Assembly: GCA_964487195.1 (NCBI GenBank)
Contig: CAZAPV010000003.1
Span: forward strand, 1-35,777
Source: CAZAPV01 sp964487195
GTDB lineage: Bacteria > Patescibacteriota > Patescibacteriia > SG8-24
DNA: 35,777 bases
Direction: 5' to 3'
A model generated the notes under the pieces. That model was not told the origin of the DNA. It saw only the letters and a list, made by a program, of their open reading frames with translations, and made no database searches. The translations under genes and the position numbers were made by a program. This document shows, piece by piece, positions 7,413 to 14,686 of the stretch. Every line of letters starts with the position of its first letter. Within the stretch, counting starts at the first letter, position 1.

Positions 7413-8268
7413 TGCGCTGCGGTCCGCCATCGCGGCGCTCGCGCGGCACCGCTGCGCCGGCGCGGATGCGGCGCGCGAAGCAGAGGTGCTTCTCGTCCAT
7501 GCGGCGCGCACCACGCGCGAACGGCTCGCCGCCGCGCCGGAGCGCGCGCTCACGCCCAGCCAGGAAAAACGGTTCCGACTGCTCGTCGCCCGTCGGCTGC
7601 GCCACGAACCGCTCGCCTATATTTTGGGGACCGCGTGGTTCCGGGGCCGCGAATTTCTCGTCTCCAGAAAAACGCTGATCCCCCGCCCCGCGACCGAACA
7701 TATCGTGGATGCCGCAGTCGCCGCCGCGAAACGAATCGGCGCGAAAATCGCAGTCGACGTCGGCGCCGGCTCCGGCTGCATCGCGATCTCGCTCGCGCTC
7801 GAACTGCCGAACACGCGGGTGATCGCGACCGACTCCTCCGCCTCCGCGCTGGCGCTCGCGAAAAAAAACGCCCGCCGTCTCGGCAGCGCCGCGCGGATCC
7901 GCTTCATCCGCGCCGATCTTCTTTCATCCGTCCGCGCCATTCCATCGCCCGCCGTCATCGTCGCTAATCTCCCGTACATACCGACGGGAGAGATCAAAAA
8001 ACTGATCACGGACATCCGCCGGTTCGAACCGCGGACCGCGCTCGACGGCGGAAAGGACGGACTCGATCTGTACCGGCGACTCGTCCTGCAGCTCCGCGCG
8101 GCCTCGGCGCACCAGACGACGCTCATCTGCGAAATCCTCCCCGAGCAATATGCCGCGCTCGCCGCGTTCATCAAAAAAAATTTCCCCCGCGCGGCAACGG
8201 AGGAAATCCTGAACTTTTCGAAGACGGTGGTCGGACTCGCCGCCGATCTCTACGGCACGACGGTGTGA
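7399..8268 (+). CDS. prmC: Release factor glutamine methyltransferase
   Basis: 289 residues. PrmC N5-methylates the GGQ glutamine of release factors using S-adenosylmethionine. The N-terminal helical domain is followed by LAYILGTAWFRGREF and LIPRPATE (about 72-100), the SAM motif DVGAGSGCIAISLAL (about 120-134) and NLPYIP at 190-195. Most PrmC proteins have NPPY here, so Leu replaces the first Pro; the Asn and Tyr are kept. The gene overlaps the upstream gene by 14 bp and shares an operon with its substrate prfA. Its 3' end overlaps the convergent pilin gene by 19 bp. Confidence 0.93.
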   Translation: MNARDALRSAIAALARHRCAGADAAREAEVLLVHAARTTRERLAAAPERALTPSQEKRFRLLVARRLRHEPLAYILGTAWFRGREFLVSRKTLIPRPATEHIVDAAVAAAKRIGAKIAVDVGAGSGCIAISLALELPNTRVIATDSSASALALAKKNARRLGSAARIRFIRADLLSSVRAIPSPAVIVANLPYIPTGEIKKLITDIRRFEPRTALDGGKDGLDLYRRLVLQLRAASAHQTTLICEILPEQYAALAAFIKKNFPRAATEEILNFSKTVVGLAADLYGTTV

Positions 8269-8663
8269 TTGCCGGCCGCGCCGGACGACGAGGTCGACTC
8301 GAGCGTGTAGCGCAGCGTGTATTTCGCCCCGGCGCTCACGTAATAATAACACTTGGTGAGGTCGCTCGGATATGACGGGTCGTACAGTTTCGCGGCGCCG
8401 TTGATGAGCCCCTTGGAGATGAGCGCGGCGGTCACCGGATCGCTGCCGTTGATGCAGCCGGTGTAGACCGGAAACGCCTGGTTCTGCGCGTACAGCGCGA
8501 TCGCTTTCTGCAGATCCGCGATGTTCGCCACCCGTTTGACGTCGCGCCGTTTCGCCTGCACGTTCGTGAACCCGACGAGCACGAGCGCGGAGAGAAGACC
8601 GATGATGGCGATGACGATGAGCAATTCGATGATCGTGAATCCGTTGCGCCGCGCCTTTTGCAT
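8250..8663 (-). CDS. Type IV pilin-like (prepilin) protein
   Basis: 137 residues from ATG 8663 (MQKARRNG). The class III signal is textbook: a short basic leader ending in Gly8, then FTIIELLIVIAIIGLLSALVL with Glu at mature position 5, cleaved by prepilin peptidase. A helix (VQAKRRDVKRVANIADLQKAIALYAQ) and a small C-terminal domain with two cysteines follow, similar to major pseudopilins or minor pilins. It starts 2 nt after the DUF3048 stop, so the two are co-transcribed. No assembly ATPase, platform protein or prepilin peptidase is in the window. It ends in TAG and overlaps the 3' end of prmC tail to tail. Confidence 0.9.
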   Translation of the reverse strand: MQKARRNGFTIIELLIVIAIIGLLSALVLVGFTNVQAKRRDVKRVANIADLQKAIALYAQNQAFPVYTGCINGSDPVTAALISKGLINGAAKLYDPSYPSDLTKCYYYVSAGAKYTLRYTLESTSSSGAAGNHTVVP

Positions 8664-8665
8664 AT

Positions 8666-9751
8666 TTATGAAGCGGTGACGTTGGCATCGGTCGGTACGA
8701 CTTCGATCCACGTCGTCCCGGCGTTAAATTTTATTTCGTTGCCGCTCGCGTCGTAGAAACGGGTGCGCGAGCGGGAATCGTCTTTCTTCCACGTGCCATG
8801 CACCACGGCGCCGTCGATCGCGAACGACGCGTCGCCTTGGCCGAGATCGTCGATCCGCTTGCGTCCGGCTTCGTCGATCGTTTGCACCTTGCAATATTGT
8901 ACAACAACGTTCTTCGCGCGCATAGCGGCGCCGTCGTCGTCCTTGGACGCCGCGCCGCCCTGGCTGCGGACGTAGTCGTCCGTCGAACGATCGTACGTCC
9001 ACGTGACGCGGAACTCCGGGATCGAAAAGTCGATCGCGAGCGACGCGGACTGCGGACGGTCCTCCGGCGCCGCGTCGGTTTTGAATTTCCAGCCGTCGAG
9101 CGGCGGCTGGGTGCGCGTCGCAAATCGAGCGTCGTCCATCGCTTTCATCCGGTCGGTGGAGGTGTAGACGTTGTGAGGCGCGCTCCTGATCGTGTCGCGC
9201 CAGAACGTATTGCCGGAAGAGAACTGGTTTATGTCTCGCACGGCGCCGCCGGATGAAAGTTTTGCGAGCGCCTCCGGACTGCCGCCGACGTGCGCATACA
9301 GCGAATCGTATTCTGCGGCCCAGTCGACATAGTACGGCCGCGCGGAACGCACCGGTCCGATCTTCGAGACAGCCGCGTCGTCGGCATACACCGCCATGAA
9401 CCGCGTGATCCCGCCTTCGACCGGCGCTTCGTAGACAAGCGACGCTTTCGAAATTCCCGCGGGCGGACGCGCGGTCGCGAAGTTGTCGATCATCACCGCG
9501 AAGTACCGCGCCGCCGGCGCGGACGCGTCGACGAGCACGCCGTCGATCGCGCGCGGCGCCTGCCCCGCAGTCGGCGCGCTCGCGTTCTCCGGCGGCTTCC
9601 GCCGCAGCGCGAAACCCATCACGGACTCGGCGCCGTTCCCGGACCAGTACGTCCACCAGATCGCCGCGCTGCCGAGCGCGTAAAAAAAGATCACCGCGCT
9701 CCATCCGGCGATCTTCTTCCACCGCGCAACTTTTTTGTTCACCTCCTTCAT
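8666..9751 (-). CDS. DUF3048 (YerB-like) membrane-anchored protein
   Basis: 361 residues. A basic N-terminus and one membrane segment (about 14-36) place the rest outside the membrane. The DUF3048 pattern is clear: FAVMIDNFATARPPAGISKASLVYEAPVEGG, then ITRFMAVY, KIGPVRSARPYYVDWAAEYD and LYAHVGGSPEAL. The conserved C-terminal domain contains HGTWKKDD. The family includes Bacillus YerB; its biochemical role is not known. Start ATG 9751 with AAAGGAA upstream. It lies 15 bp after rplY and 2 bp before the pilin gene. Confidence 0.88.
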   Translation of the reverse strand: MKEVNKKVARWKKIAGWSAVIFFYALGSAAIWWTYWSGNGAESVMGFALRRKPPENASAPTAGQAPRAIDGVLVDASAPAARYFAVMIDNFATARPPAGISKASLVYEAPVEGGITRFMAVYADDAAVSKIGPVRSARPYYVDWAAEYDSLYAHVGGSPEALAKLSSGGAVRDINQFSSGNTFWRDTIRSAPHNVYTSTDRMKAMDDARFATRTQPPLDGWKFKTDAAPEDRPQSASLAIDFSIPEFRVTWTYDRSTDDYVRSQGGAASKDDDGAAMRAKNVVVQYCKVQTIDEAGRKRIDDLGQGDASFAIDGAVVHGTWKKDDSRSRTRFYDASGNEIKFNAGTTWIEVVPTDANVTAS

Positions 9752-9766
9752 CGCGCGTGTATTCCT

Positions 9767-10447
9767 TTATTCCTTCTTCGTCTCTTCGGCCTTCGCGGCG
9801 TCGCGTTCGGCTTTCTTTTCTTCCGTCGCCACCTTCACCGCCGAGACGTCCGCTTCCGGTTTCGCTTCGAGCGCCGCGAGCTCCTCTTCGGAGATCGGCT
9901 TGTTGATCACCGCGATCACCGCGTTCGGCCTCGCCAGGAACTCCATCCCTTTGGGCGGCGTGATGTCGGCGACCTTCACTGAATCATCAAAATTCTTGAG
10001 GCCGGTGATGTCGACCTCGATTTCGTGCACGAGGTCGCCCGGCAGACAGCGCACCCTGATCGCGTCGAGACTGCGGACGAGGATGCCGCCTTGTTCCTTC
10101 ACCGCCGGCGCTTCGCCGACCAGTTTCAGGATGATCTCCGCTTCCAGCTTCTCGGTCATCTTCACTTGGCGGAAATCGACGTGCGTGAACGTGCTCCGAA
10201 GCGGATCGTAATGGACGTCCTGGATCAGCACTTTCACCGCCGCGCCGTCGCCGACGGCGAGATCGACGAGGCTCGATTCGCCCGCTTTGGCGAACACTTT
10301 CTCGAACGCGCGGTAATCGACCGCGAGCGACCGCGACTCGAAACCGTGGCCGTACACGACCGCCGGAATCAAACCTTCAGCCCGCAATGCGCGGACCTTT
10401 TTGCCTTTGATCTCCCTGGTTTTCGCCTGCAGATTGAGCGCGTCCAT
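9767..10447 (-). CDS. rplY: 50S ribosomal protein L25 (CTC/TL5 long form)
   Basis: 226 residues from ATG 10447 (MDALNLQAKTREIKGKKVRA). L25 binds 5S rRNA. The N-terminal L25 domain (about 1-90, with LIPAVVYGHGFESRSLAVD and VLIQDVHYDPLRSTFTHVDF) is followed by the TL5/CTC C-terminal beta domain (about 95-185). A charged Glu/Lys/Ala tail finishes the protein. A TTG start at 10474 is possible, but the family begins near the chosen ATG. The promoter and the terminator of the upstream gene overlap just before it. Confidence 0.95.
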   Translation of the reverse strand: MDALNLQAKTREIKGKKVRALRAEGLIPAVVYGHGFESRSLAVDYRAFEKVFAKAGESSLVDLAVGDGAAVKVLIQDVHYDPLRSTFTHVDFRQVKMTEKLEAEIILKLVGEAPAVKEQGGILVRSLDAIRVRCLPGDLVHEIEVDITGLKNFDDSVKVADITPPKGMEFLARPNAVIAVINKPISEEELAALEAKPEADVSAVKVATEEKKAERDAAKAEETKKE

Positions 10448-10472
10448 AGCGTGATGAAATGGATGTGGAAAC

Positions 10473-10500
10473 AAAAAAGAGGTTTCGTTGCCGCCTCTTT
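10473..10500 (-). terminator. Terminator after the 115-aa zinc-ribbon gene
   Basis: On the minus strand, AAAGAGG (10500-10494) pairs with CCTCTTT (10482-10476) and runs into six Ts. The left arm overlaps the -10 of the rplY promoter, so transcripts from that promoter would not form the complete stem; only read-through from upstream would. Confidence 0.7.
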
Positions 10501-10526
10501 ATACCGCATCTGAAATTTTTTGGCAA
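10498..10526 (-). promoter_or_regulatory. rplY promoter
   Basis: On the minus strand, TTGCCA (10526-10521), a 17-bp spacer, TATAAA (10503-10498). The predicted start is near 10491, giving a leader of about 44 nt. Confidence 0.7.
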
Positions 10527-10535
10527 GGCCCTTCC

Positions 10536-10883
10536 TTACGCCGCGAGCCGGTCGAAGAACGCGCCTTCATTCTGCAGCAGATGATGCGTCTCGATCACGT
10601 CGTCGGTCGACACCATCGCCGCCTGCTTGAAGCGGTTGACTTCGTCGAACACGAGATCGGTGACGAGGCCGACCGAACTCACCCCGGCCGAAGAGATCAG
10701 CACGAGAGCGATGATTGCGTTCGCGCAGTTACCGCACTGGATGTGCAGCAAGTGGCTGTCTTCCTTCTCGCCCAGCACCCGCGCTTGCTGCGGATTGTAG
10801 CTGGATTCGCAGAGCGGACAGTAGGAGATCAGCTTGACGCCTTCATCGAAAAATGGCGACGACTGGTTGGACGGAACCGGCAT
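10536..10883 (-). CDS. Small zinc-ribbon protein, unknown function
   Basis: 115 residues (MPVPSNQSSPFFDEGVKLIS). Two CxxC pairs, YCPLCESSY (about 21-29) and QCGNCANA (about 48-55), are spaced as in a zinc ribbon, with the motif QQARVLGEKEDSHLLHIQC between them. A segment with IIALVLISSAGVSSVGLVTDL and an acidic C-terminal helix follow. No membrane span is certain. I recall similar unnamed proteins from Patescibacteria, but cannot verify this. It has its own strong promoter and terminator, so it is a separate transcription unit, with a leader of about 50 nt. Confidence 0.8.
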   Translation of the reverse strand: MPVPSNQSSPFFDEGVKLISYCPLCESSYNPQQARVLGEKEDSHLLHIQCGNCANAIIALVLISSAGVSSVGLVTDLVFDEVNRFKQAAMVSTDDVIETHHLLQNEGAFFDRLAA

Positions 10884-10939
10884 ATTTGTTTTGGAATTTT
10901 TTGTTTTCGGCCTCGCCTGCAGTCTCTCATCACCTGTTC

Positions 10940-10968
10940 AGTATAGCATTTTTTGACGCTCGGGTCAA
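10940..10968 (-). promoter_or_regulatory. Promoter of the 115-aa gene
   Basis: On the minus strand, TTGACC (10968-10963), a 17-bp spacer ending in TGC, then TATACT (10945-10940). This is one of the best matches to the sigma70 extended -10 consensus in the window. Confidence 0.8.
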
Positions 10969-10987
10969 CGCTGTTTATGCACACCCA

Positions 10988-12094
10988 TCACGTTTTTTGG
11001 CGCACCGCCGCGGATTCGAGCACGCCGACCATCAAAAATTTCGCGAGCATCGAGCTGCCGCCGTAACTCAAGAACGGAAGCGTGACGCCGGTGACCGGCA
11101 GCAGCCGGAGATTGCCGCCGACGTTCACGAACGTCTCGATCGCGATCGATGCCATGATCCCGAGCGTGAGGAACATCGTGAAGTCGTCCTGGCTCCGGGC
11201 GGCGATCCGGTAGCCGCGATAGAAGAAGACGGCGAACAGGCCGGCGACGAACGCCACGCCGAGATAGCCGAGTTCCTCCGCCACCACCGCGAAGATGAAG
11301 TCTGTCTGGCGTTCGGGCAGGAATCGGAGCTGGCTCTGCGATCCGAATCCGAGCCCCTTCCCTACTACCCCGCCGGAGCCGATCGCGATGATCGACTGCG
11401 TGACGTTGTACCCTTTGCCGAACGGATCTTTCTCCGGATTCAGGAATACGGCGACGCGATCCCGCTGGTATGGTTTGAGGATGACGAACCAAGAGACGAG
11501 CGCGACCGCGGCGAGCAGGATCGCCATCACCGCGAGATGCCGCCGCTTGATCCCGGAGACGACAAGCAGCGATCCCCATGTGGCGAGGATCAGGAACGCG
11601 GAGCCGAAGTCCGGCTGCAGAAAGACGAGCGCGACGACGCCGAGCACGGCGACGCCGGAGCCGATGATCTGTTTGAGGCCGCCCGGATCGCGCGAGTAGT
11701 CGCTGAAGAACTTCGCAAGGTAGACGATCAGCAGGAACTTCACGAACTCCACCGGCTGGATGCCGAGCCCGCCGAACCCGAACCAACCGCGCGTGCCGCG
11801 GATCGTCTTGCCGAACATGAGCACGGCGACGAGCAGGACGATCGAAAGGATGTAGAAGATGCGGGCGTAGCCGGCGAGATGCCGATAATTGAACGCCGCG
11901 ACGAAAAACGCGAACGCGACGCCGATCCCGACGTACCCGAGCTGCTTCCAGAAATTGGAGAAATCGCCCGCTGTCCCATCACCTGTCGGGAGCGACGTGC
12001 TGTAGATCGCCGCGAGACCGAATGCGACGAGCAAGAGCGCGGCGCCGAACAGCACCCAGTCGAATTTTCTAACGAAAGAAAGGTTGATCGGCAT
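10988..12094 (-). CDS. rodA: RodA-type SEDS peptidoglycan glycosyltransferase
   Basis: 368 residues from ATG 12094 (MPINLSFVRKFDWVLFGAAL). SEDS proteins polymerise lipid II with a class B PBP; RodA serves cell elongation. About ten membrane segments are visible. Family motifs are GWFGFGGLGIQPVEFVKFLL, QPDFGSA, GYNVTQSIIAIGSGG, GLGFGSQSQLRFLPERQTDF, IFAVVAEELG and the C-terminal LPFLSYGGSS. The AEE form of the last loop favours RodA over FtsW, where IGEE is usual. A terminator-like hairpin lies just before the start, between it and the upstream gene. A TTG at 12112 is a less likely start. No partner PBP or MreB is in the window. Confidence 0.9.
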   Translation of the reverse strand: MPINLSFVRKFDWVLFGAALLLVAFGLAAIYSTSLPTGDGTAGDFSNFWKQLGYVGIGVAFAFFVAAFNYRHLAGYARIFYILSIVLLVAVLMFGKTIRGTRGWFGFGGLGIQPVEFVKFLLIVYLAKFFSDYSRDPGGLKQIIGSGVAVLGVVALVFLQPDFGSAFLILATWGSLLVVSGIKRRHLAVMAILLAAVALVSWFVILKPYQRDRVAVFLNPEKDPFGKGYNVTQSIIAIGSGGVVGKGLGFGSQSQLRFLPERQTDFIFAVVAEELGYLGVAFVAGLFAVFFYRGYRIAARSQDDFTMFLTLGIMASIAIETFVNVGGNLRLLPVTGVTLPFLSYGGSSMLAKFLMVGVLESAAVRQKT

Positions 12095-12110
12095 CGTCTC
12101 TTCAGTGAAC

Positions 12111-12130
12111 AAAAAATGGCGTCACGCCAT
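12111..12130 (-). terminator. Terminator-like hairpin between the 292-aa gene and rodA
   Basis: On the minus strand, ATGGCG, loop TGA, CGCCAT, then six Ts, ending 16 nt before the rodA ATG. No convincing promoter lies between it and rodA, so it may act as an attenuator within an operon. Confidence 0.6.
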
Positions 12131-12165
12131 CTTCATACCAGAAACGCCGGAAAAACGCTCGTGTC

Positions 12166-13044
12166 TCATTGCCCCGGCGGGATGTACACGCGGCTGTCGA
12201 AAATGTCGAGCACCGGCTGGACGTCCACGTTGGTGATCTGCGGCAGTTCGGAGAACCAGCTCGCCTGCACCTGCCTCGTGTCGCCCGGACGAAGATCGCT
12301 GATCACCACCTGGTTCGCGCCGACGATGCGCGCGCCGCTCGTGAGCGTCACGAAGAACGGGACGCCGTAATAGCCGAACGCGGTGTCGTTCGTCACCGTG
12401 AACGACGCACGGCCGATCGGGATCGGGTCAGTCGGCGCCGGTGGCGTGAACTTCGCGTCGCTCACGACGAAATTCAGCCGCGCCGCGGACCATGTCTGAT
12501 AATCGGGCTGCACCGCGTGGAGGTCGATGCGATGCCATTGAAGATTGGAGATCGTCACCTCGCCGACCGCGGGACGCGCGTCGGATTTGACGCCGAGCGC
12601 CGCGAGCCACTGCGTTTCGCCGGGCAGGATCACGGCGTGTTTCGCCGGAACGTCCGCGCCCGACCCGAACGTATAGTCGAACTCCACCCGCCACTGCGCG
12701 TTCGGATTCGTCGCGCGCGCGATCAGATCGTACGTCTTCTCCCCCGAATCGAGCACCATCGGCGCGTCGATCCCCAGATCCTTCGGCGCGAAGTGCTGTC
12801 GGAAGCCGGCGTAGTCAGTGAGGTTCTTGGTGAGAAGCGCGATCTGTGCGCGTTCGCGTACCCCGCTCCCGAAGTACCAATCGCCGAATCCGTAGGCGAC
12901 GTAGCCGACGAGCGCGAGGTCGACGACGATCATCACGACCGAAAAGACGCGGCGCACGCGCACCTTGTGCGTTACCCACCAGTATCCCCACGTCAGCCCC
13001 TGGTTCGTGAGCTGCGACTCCCGGGACGGCTCGAAGTTCGGCAT
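12166..13044 (-). CDS. Single-span membrane protein of unknown function
   Basis: 292 residues (MPNFEPSRESQLTNQGLTWG). A short cytoplasmic N-terminus is followed by one membrane helix (about 33-53) and a large outer part rich in beta-type sequence (for example DLIARATNPNAQWRVEFDYT and FTVTNDTAFGYYGVPFFVTL), which looks like one or two immunoglobulin-like modules. There are no catalytic motifs I recognise. It lies upstream of rodA on the same strand, so a role in envelope assembly is possible but is inference only. Its -10 element is only 9 nt from the ATG and there is no Shine-Dalgarno sequence, suggesting a leaderless mRNA. Confidence 0.8.
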   Translation of the reverse strand: MPNFEPSRESQLTNQGLTWGYWWVTHKVRVRRVFSVVMIVVDLALVGYVAYGFGDWYFGSGVRERAQIALLTKNLTDYAGFRQHFAPKDLGIDAPMVLDSGEKTYDLIARATNPNAQWRVEFDYTFGSGADVPAKHAVILPGETQWLAALGVKSDARPAVGEVTISNLQWHRIDLHAVQPDYQTWSAARLNFVVSDAKFTPPAPTDPIPIGRASFTVTNDTAFGYYGVPFFVTLTSGARIVGANQVVISDLRPGDTRQVQASWFSELPQITNVDVQPVLDIFDSRVYIPPGQ

Positions 13045-13053
13045 AACGGTTTC

Positions 13054-13059
13054 ATTGTA
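13054..13059 (-). promoter_or_regulatory. Extended -10 of the 292-aa gene (near-leaderless)
   Basis: On the minus strand, TTTGC then TACAAT, 9 nt before the ATG at 13044. The -35 is weak (TGTCAA at 18-bp spacing) and lies on the opposite strand of the -35 of the divergent 149-aa gene. Confidence 0.55.
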
Positions 13060-13077
13060 GCAAACATGGCACCCGCC

Positions 13078-13106
13078 TTGACAGGGGACGAAAAATGCGG
13101 TATGCT
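13078..13106 (+). promoter_or_regulatory. Promoter of the 149-aa membrane protein
   Basis: TTGACA (13078-13083), a 17-bp spacer, TATGCT (13101-13106). This is a perfect -35. The leader to the ATG at 13144 is about 31 nt and contains a GGAGG. Confidence 0.8.
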
Positions 13107-13143
13107 CTCGCGTCGATCTTTCCCATCAACCCCGGAGGCAACG

Positions 13144-13593
13144 ATGTTCAACAAGGTTCACGTCCGTATCCTGCAACGTACCGACATCAAGGGATGGCTG
13201 ATCACGTGGTTCATGCTCACGTCCATCAGTCTGCTCTGGTTCTACGTCAATCGGGAAACGCGTCCGCATCTCGCCGTGATCGCGCTCGCCGCGATGATCG
13301 CGATCGGCGCGGCGAGATTCCTTCGGCTGTTCCAGCCGGTCCGGATGGCGACCGGTCTGTGCGCCGTCGCGTTCATGACGACCGTCGTCGGCATCAGCAC
13401 GATCGCGAACACCTTGCTCGCGGCCGCCGATCCGTCGGCGAACGTCGGCTGCCTGATCGCCGGTATCGCAGCCGCCGCATGGGCCGCCGTCATCGCGCTG
13501 CGACACGGTCTCACCGACCGTCCGGATTGGCCGGTGGTCGTCGCCCTGCCGATCCTGCAGTGCGCCCTGTTCGTTCCGCTCATGTCGTTCTAA
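13144..13593 (+). CDS. Small multi-span membrane protein (family copy 1)
   Basis: 149 residues from ATG 13144 (MFNKVHVRILQRTDIKGWLI), with GGAGG 7 nt upstream. About five hydrophobic helices (near 18-35, 43-58, 68-90, 102-118 and 130-148). No catalytic motif is seen. It is clearly a paralogue of the next gene: both have KGW(L)..W...T at the start of helix 1, NR..xHPyL/RPHL after it, and (V)IALRHGL/VVALRHNL before a final helix ending LPILQCALFVPLM/IPPVLQAVLFLVLM. It has its own promoter and terminator. Function unknown. Confidence 0.82.
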   Translation: MFNKVHVRILQRTDIKGWLITWFMLTSISLLWFYVNRETRPHLAVIALAAMIAIGAARFLRLFQPVRMATGLCAVAFMTTVVGISTIANTLLAAADPSANVGCLIAGIAAAAWAAVIALRHGLTDRPDWPVVVALPILQCALFVPLMSF

Positions 13594-13595
13594 CT

Positions 13596-13625
13596 AACCG
13601 CCCACCCTTGGGCGGTTTTATTTTT
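13596..13625 (+). terminator. Terminator after the 149-aa gene
   Basis: AACCGCCCA (13596-13604), loop CCCT, TGGGCGGTT (13609-13617), then TTATTTTT. A strong intrinsic terminator 3 bp after the stop codon. Confidence 0.88.
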
Positions 13626-13722
13626 GTCATTGCGAGGAGCCGAAGCGACGAAGCAATCCCATGCATGGACGGGATTGCTTCGCGCCTATTGAGGGCGCTC
13701 GCAAAGACCGTCGAATGACGGG
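13626..13722. repeat. Interspersed palindromic repeat (long copy)
   Basis: The element starts GTCATTGCGAGGAGCCGAAG, contains a perfect 11-bp inverted repeat (GAAGCAATCCC at 13650-13660, GGGATTGCTTC at 13671-13681) and ends near GAATGACGGGG. The ATTGCGAGGAGCGAAGCGACGAAGCAATC type of element is a familiar intergenic repeat in many bacterial genomes. It sits between a terminator and the next promoter, with no coding content. A short copy is at 20837. Confidence 0.8.
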
Positions 13723-13748
13723 GTCGCTGTATCCTCACGGGACTTCAC

Positions 13749-13777
13749 TTGACCTGGCGATGTCGGCGATATACGAT
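13749..13777 (+). promoter_or_regulatory. Promoter of the 144-aa/105-aa membrane protein operon
   Basis: TTGACC (13749-13754), a 17-bp spacer, TACGAT (13772-13777). The predicted leader is about 22 nt, with GGAGG before the ATG at 13806. Confidence 0.75.
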
Positions 13778-13805
13778 GCGGATGCTCTTTGCCAACGGAG
13801 GAAGA

Positions 13806-14240
13806 ATGGAAAACGATATCGAAATGCCGGTCAAGAAGGGCTGGCTCGCCGCATGGATCGCGCTCACGGTGATGAGCGGTCTCATGTACGCAGGAAACCG
13901 CCACGATCATCCGTACCTCATGGCGACTGCGGCCGCTATCGGCGTGATGGGAGGCACATCGCTCTTATGCATGATCACCCCTCGCGAATTGGTGGACATG
14001 CGCGCATTTCTCGCCCCCTTCATCGTCGGCGGCCTCTGGACGACGGCGATGATCTGCTTCGCCGCGGCCCATGCCAATGAGGGCCAGGGAGCCGCCGGCG
14101 CCTTCATCGCCGGCATCGCGCTCGCGGTCACGGCGGGCGTCGTCGCGCTGCGACACAATCTCGACGAACGCTTCGGCAACTGGGGACTGGTCATCCCGCC
14201 GGTGCTCCAAGCGGTCCTCTTCCTCGTCCTGATGGGCTGA
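13806..14240 (+). CDS. Small multi-span membrane protein (family copy 2)
   Basis: 144 residues from ATG 13806 (MENDIEMPVKKGWLAAWIAL), with GGAGG 5 nt before the start. About five hydrophobic helices in the same arrangement as the 149-aa protein at 13144, and clear end-to-end similarity, so the pair arose by duplication. A palindromic repeat and a separate promoter lie between the two copies. It is 11 bp upstream of a 105-residue membrane protein in the same transcript. Function unknown; no metal-binding or catalytic residues stand out. Confidence 0.8.
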   Translation: MENDIEMPVKKGWLAAWIALTVMSGLMYAGNRHDHPYLMATAAAIGVMGGTSLLCMITPRELVDMRAFLAPFIVGGLWTTAMICFAAAHANEGQGAAGAFIAGIALAVTAGVVALRHNLDERFGNWGLVIPPVLQAVLFLVLMG

Positions 14241-14251
14241 TCGGAGGGATC

Positions 14252-14569
14252 ATGGATTCATCGGGTAAGAATCGCGCCACCGTCGTCGTGCCGATCATCA
14301 TGGTCGCGGCGGCCGCGATCATGATGACCCTCTGGTTCTTCGCTCCGAACGCGCTGCTCATGGTTGGAAAGATCGCGATCATGGGCGTCATCATTCTCGG
14401 CGGATGCGGGATCGTCGTTGCGATCGCTGTCGGCGGATGCATGGTCTCGATCGCGCTCGTGGAACGCTCTTGGACATTCGGCATCCTGTGCGCGGTCATC
14501 TGCAGTCTCGGCGCCATCTACGCCGCCATCATCGTGTACAACGTCATCGTGAATCAGCTGTTCGGCTGA
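14252..14569 (+). CDS. Small hydrophobic membrane protein, 105 aa
   Basis: 105 residues (MDSSGKNRATVVVPIIMVAA), with GGAGG about 6 nt before the ATG. Nearly the whole protein is hydrophobic: helices near 10-30, 37-68 (one long or two short) and 75-100. Two Gly-Gly-Cys motifs (GGCG near 51 and GGCM near 62) lie inside the hydrophobic stretch. It follows the 144-aa gene by 11 bp and is closed by a strong terminator, so the two are co-expressed. I do not recognise the family. Confidence 0.75.
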   Translation: MDSSGKNRATVVVPIIMVAAAAIMMTLWFFAPNALLMVGKIAIMGVIILGGCGIVVAIAVGGCMVSIALVERSWTFGILCAVICSLGAIYAAIIVYNVIVNQLFG

Positions 14570-14574
14570 TTTCC

Positions 14575-14608
14575 GTCCCGACTTCTTCATCGAGGTCGGG
14601 ACTTTTTT
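14575..14608 (+). terminator. Terminator after the 105-aa gene
   Basis: GTCCCGACTTC (14575-14585) pairs with GAGGTCGGGAC (14592-14602), loop TTCATC, followed by six Ts. Confidence 0.9.
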
Positions 14609-14623
14609 ATCGCCGATTTCCGC

Positions 14624-14652
14624 TTGTAAAAACCGGTCCGTAATGGTACGAT
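14624..14652 (+). promoter_or_regulatory. gyrB promoter
   Basis: TTGTAA (14624-14629), a 17-bp spacer, TACGAT (14647-14652). The predicted start is near 14659, just before a leader hairpin. Confidence 0.7.
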
Positions 14653-14662
14653 TCCTGCACTG

Positions 14663-14682
14663 ATCCGCATGATGCGGATTTT
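14663..14682 (+). promoter_or_regulatory. gyrB leader hairpin with T tract
   Basis: ATCCGCA (14663-14669), loop TGA, TGCGGAT (14673-14679), then Ts, ending 4 nt before the ATG at 14687. It would form at the very 5' end of the mRNA. It resembles a miniature terminator and may act as an attenuator or a translation-blocking or stabilising element. Confidence 0.6.
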
Positions 14683-14686
14683 CTCT

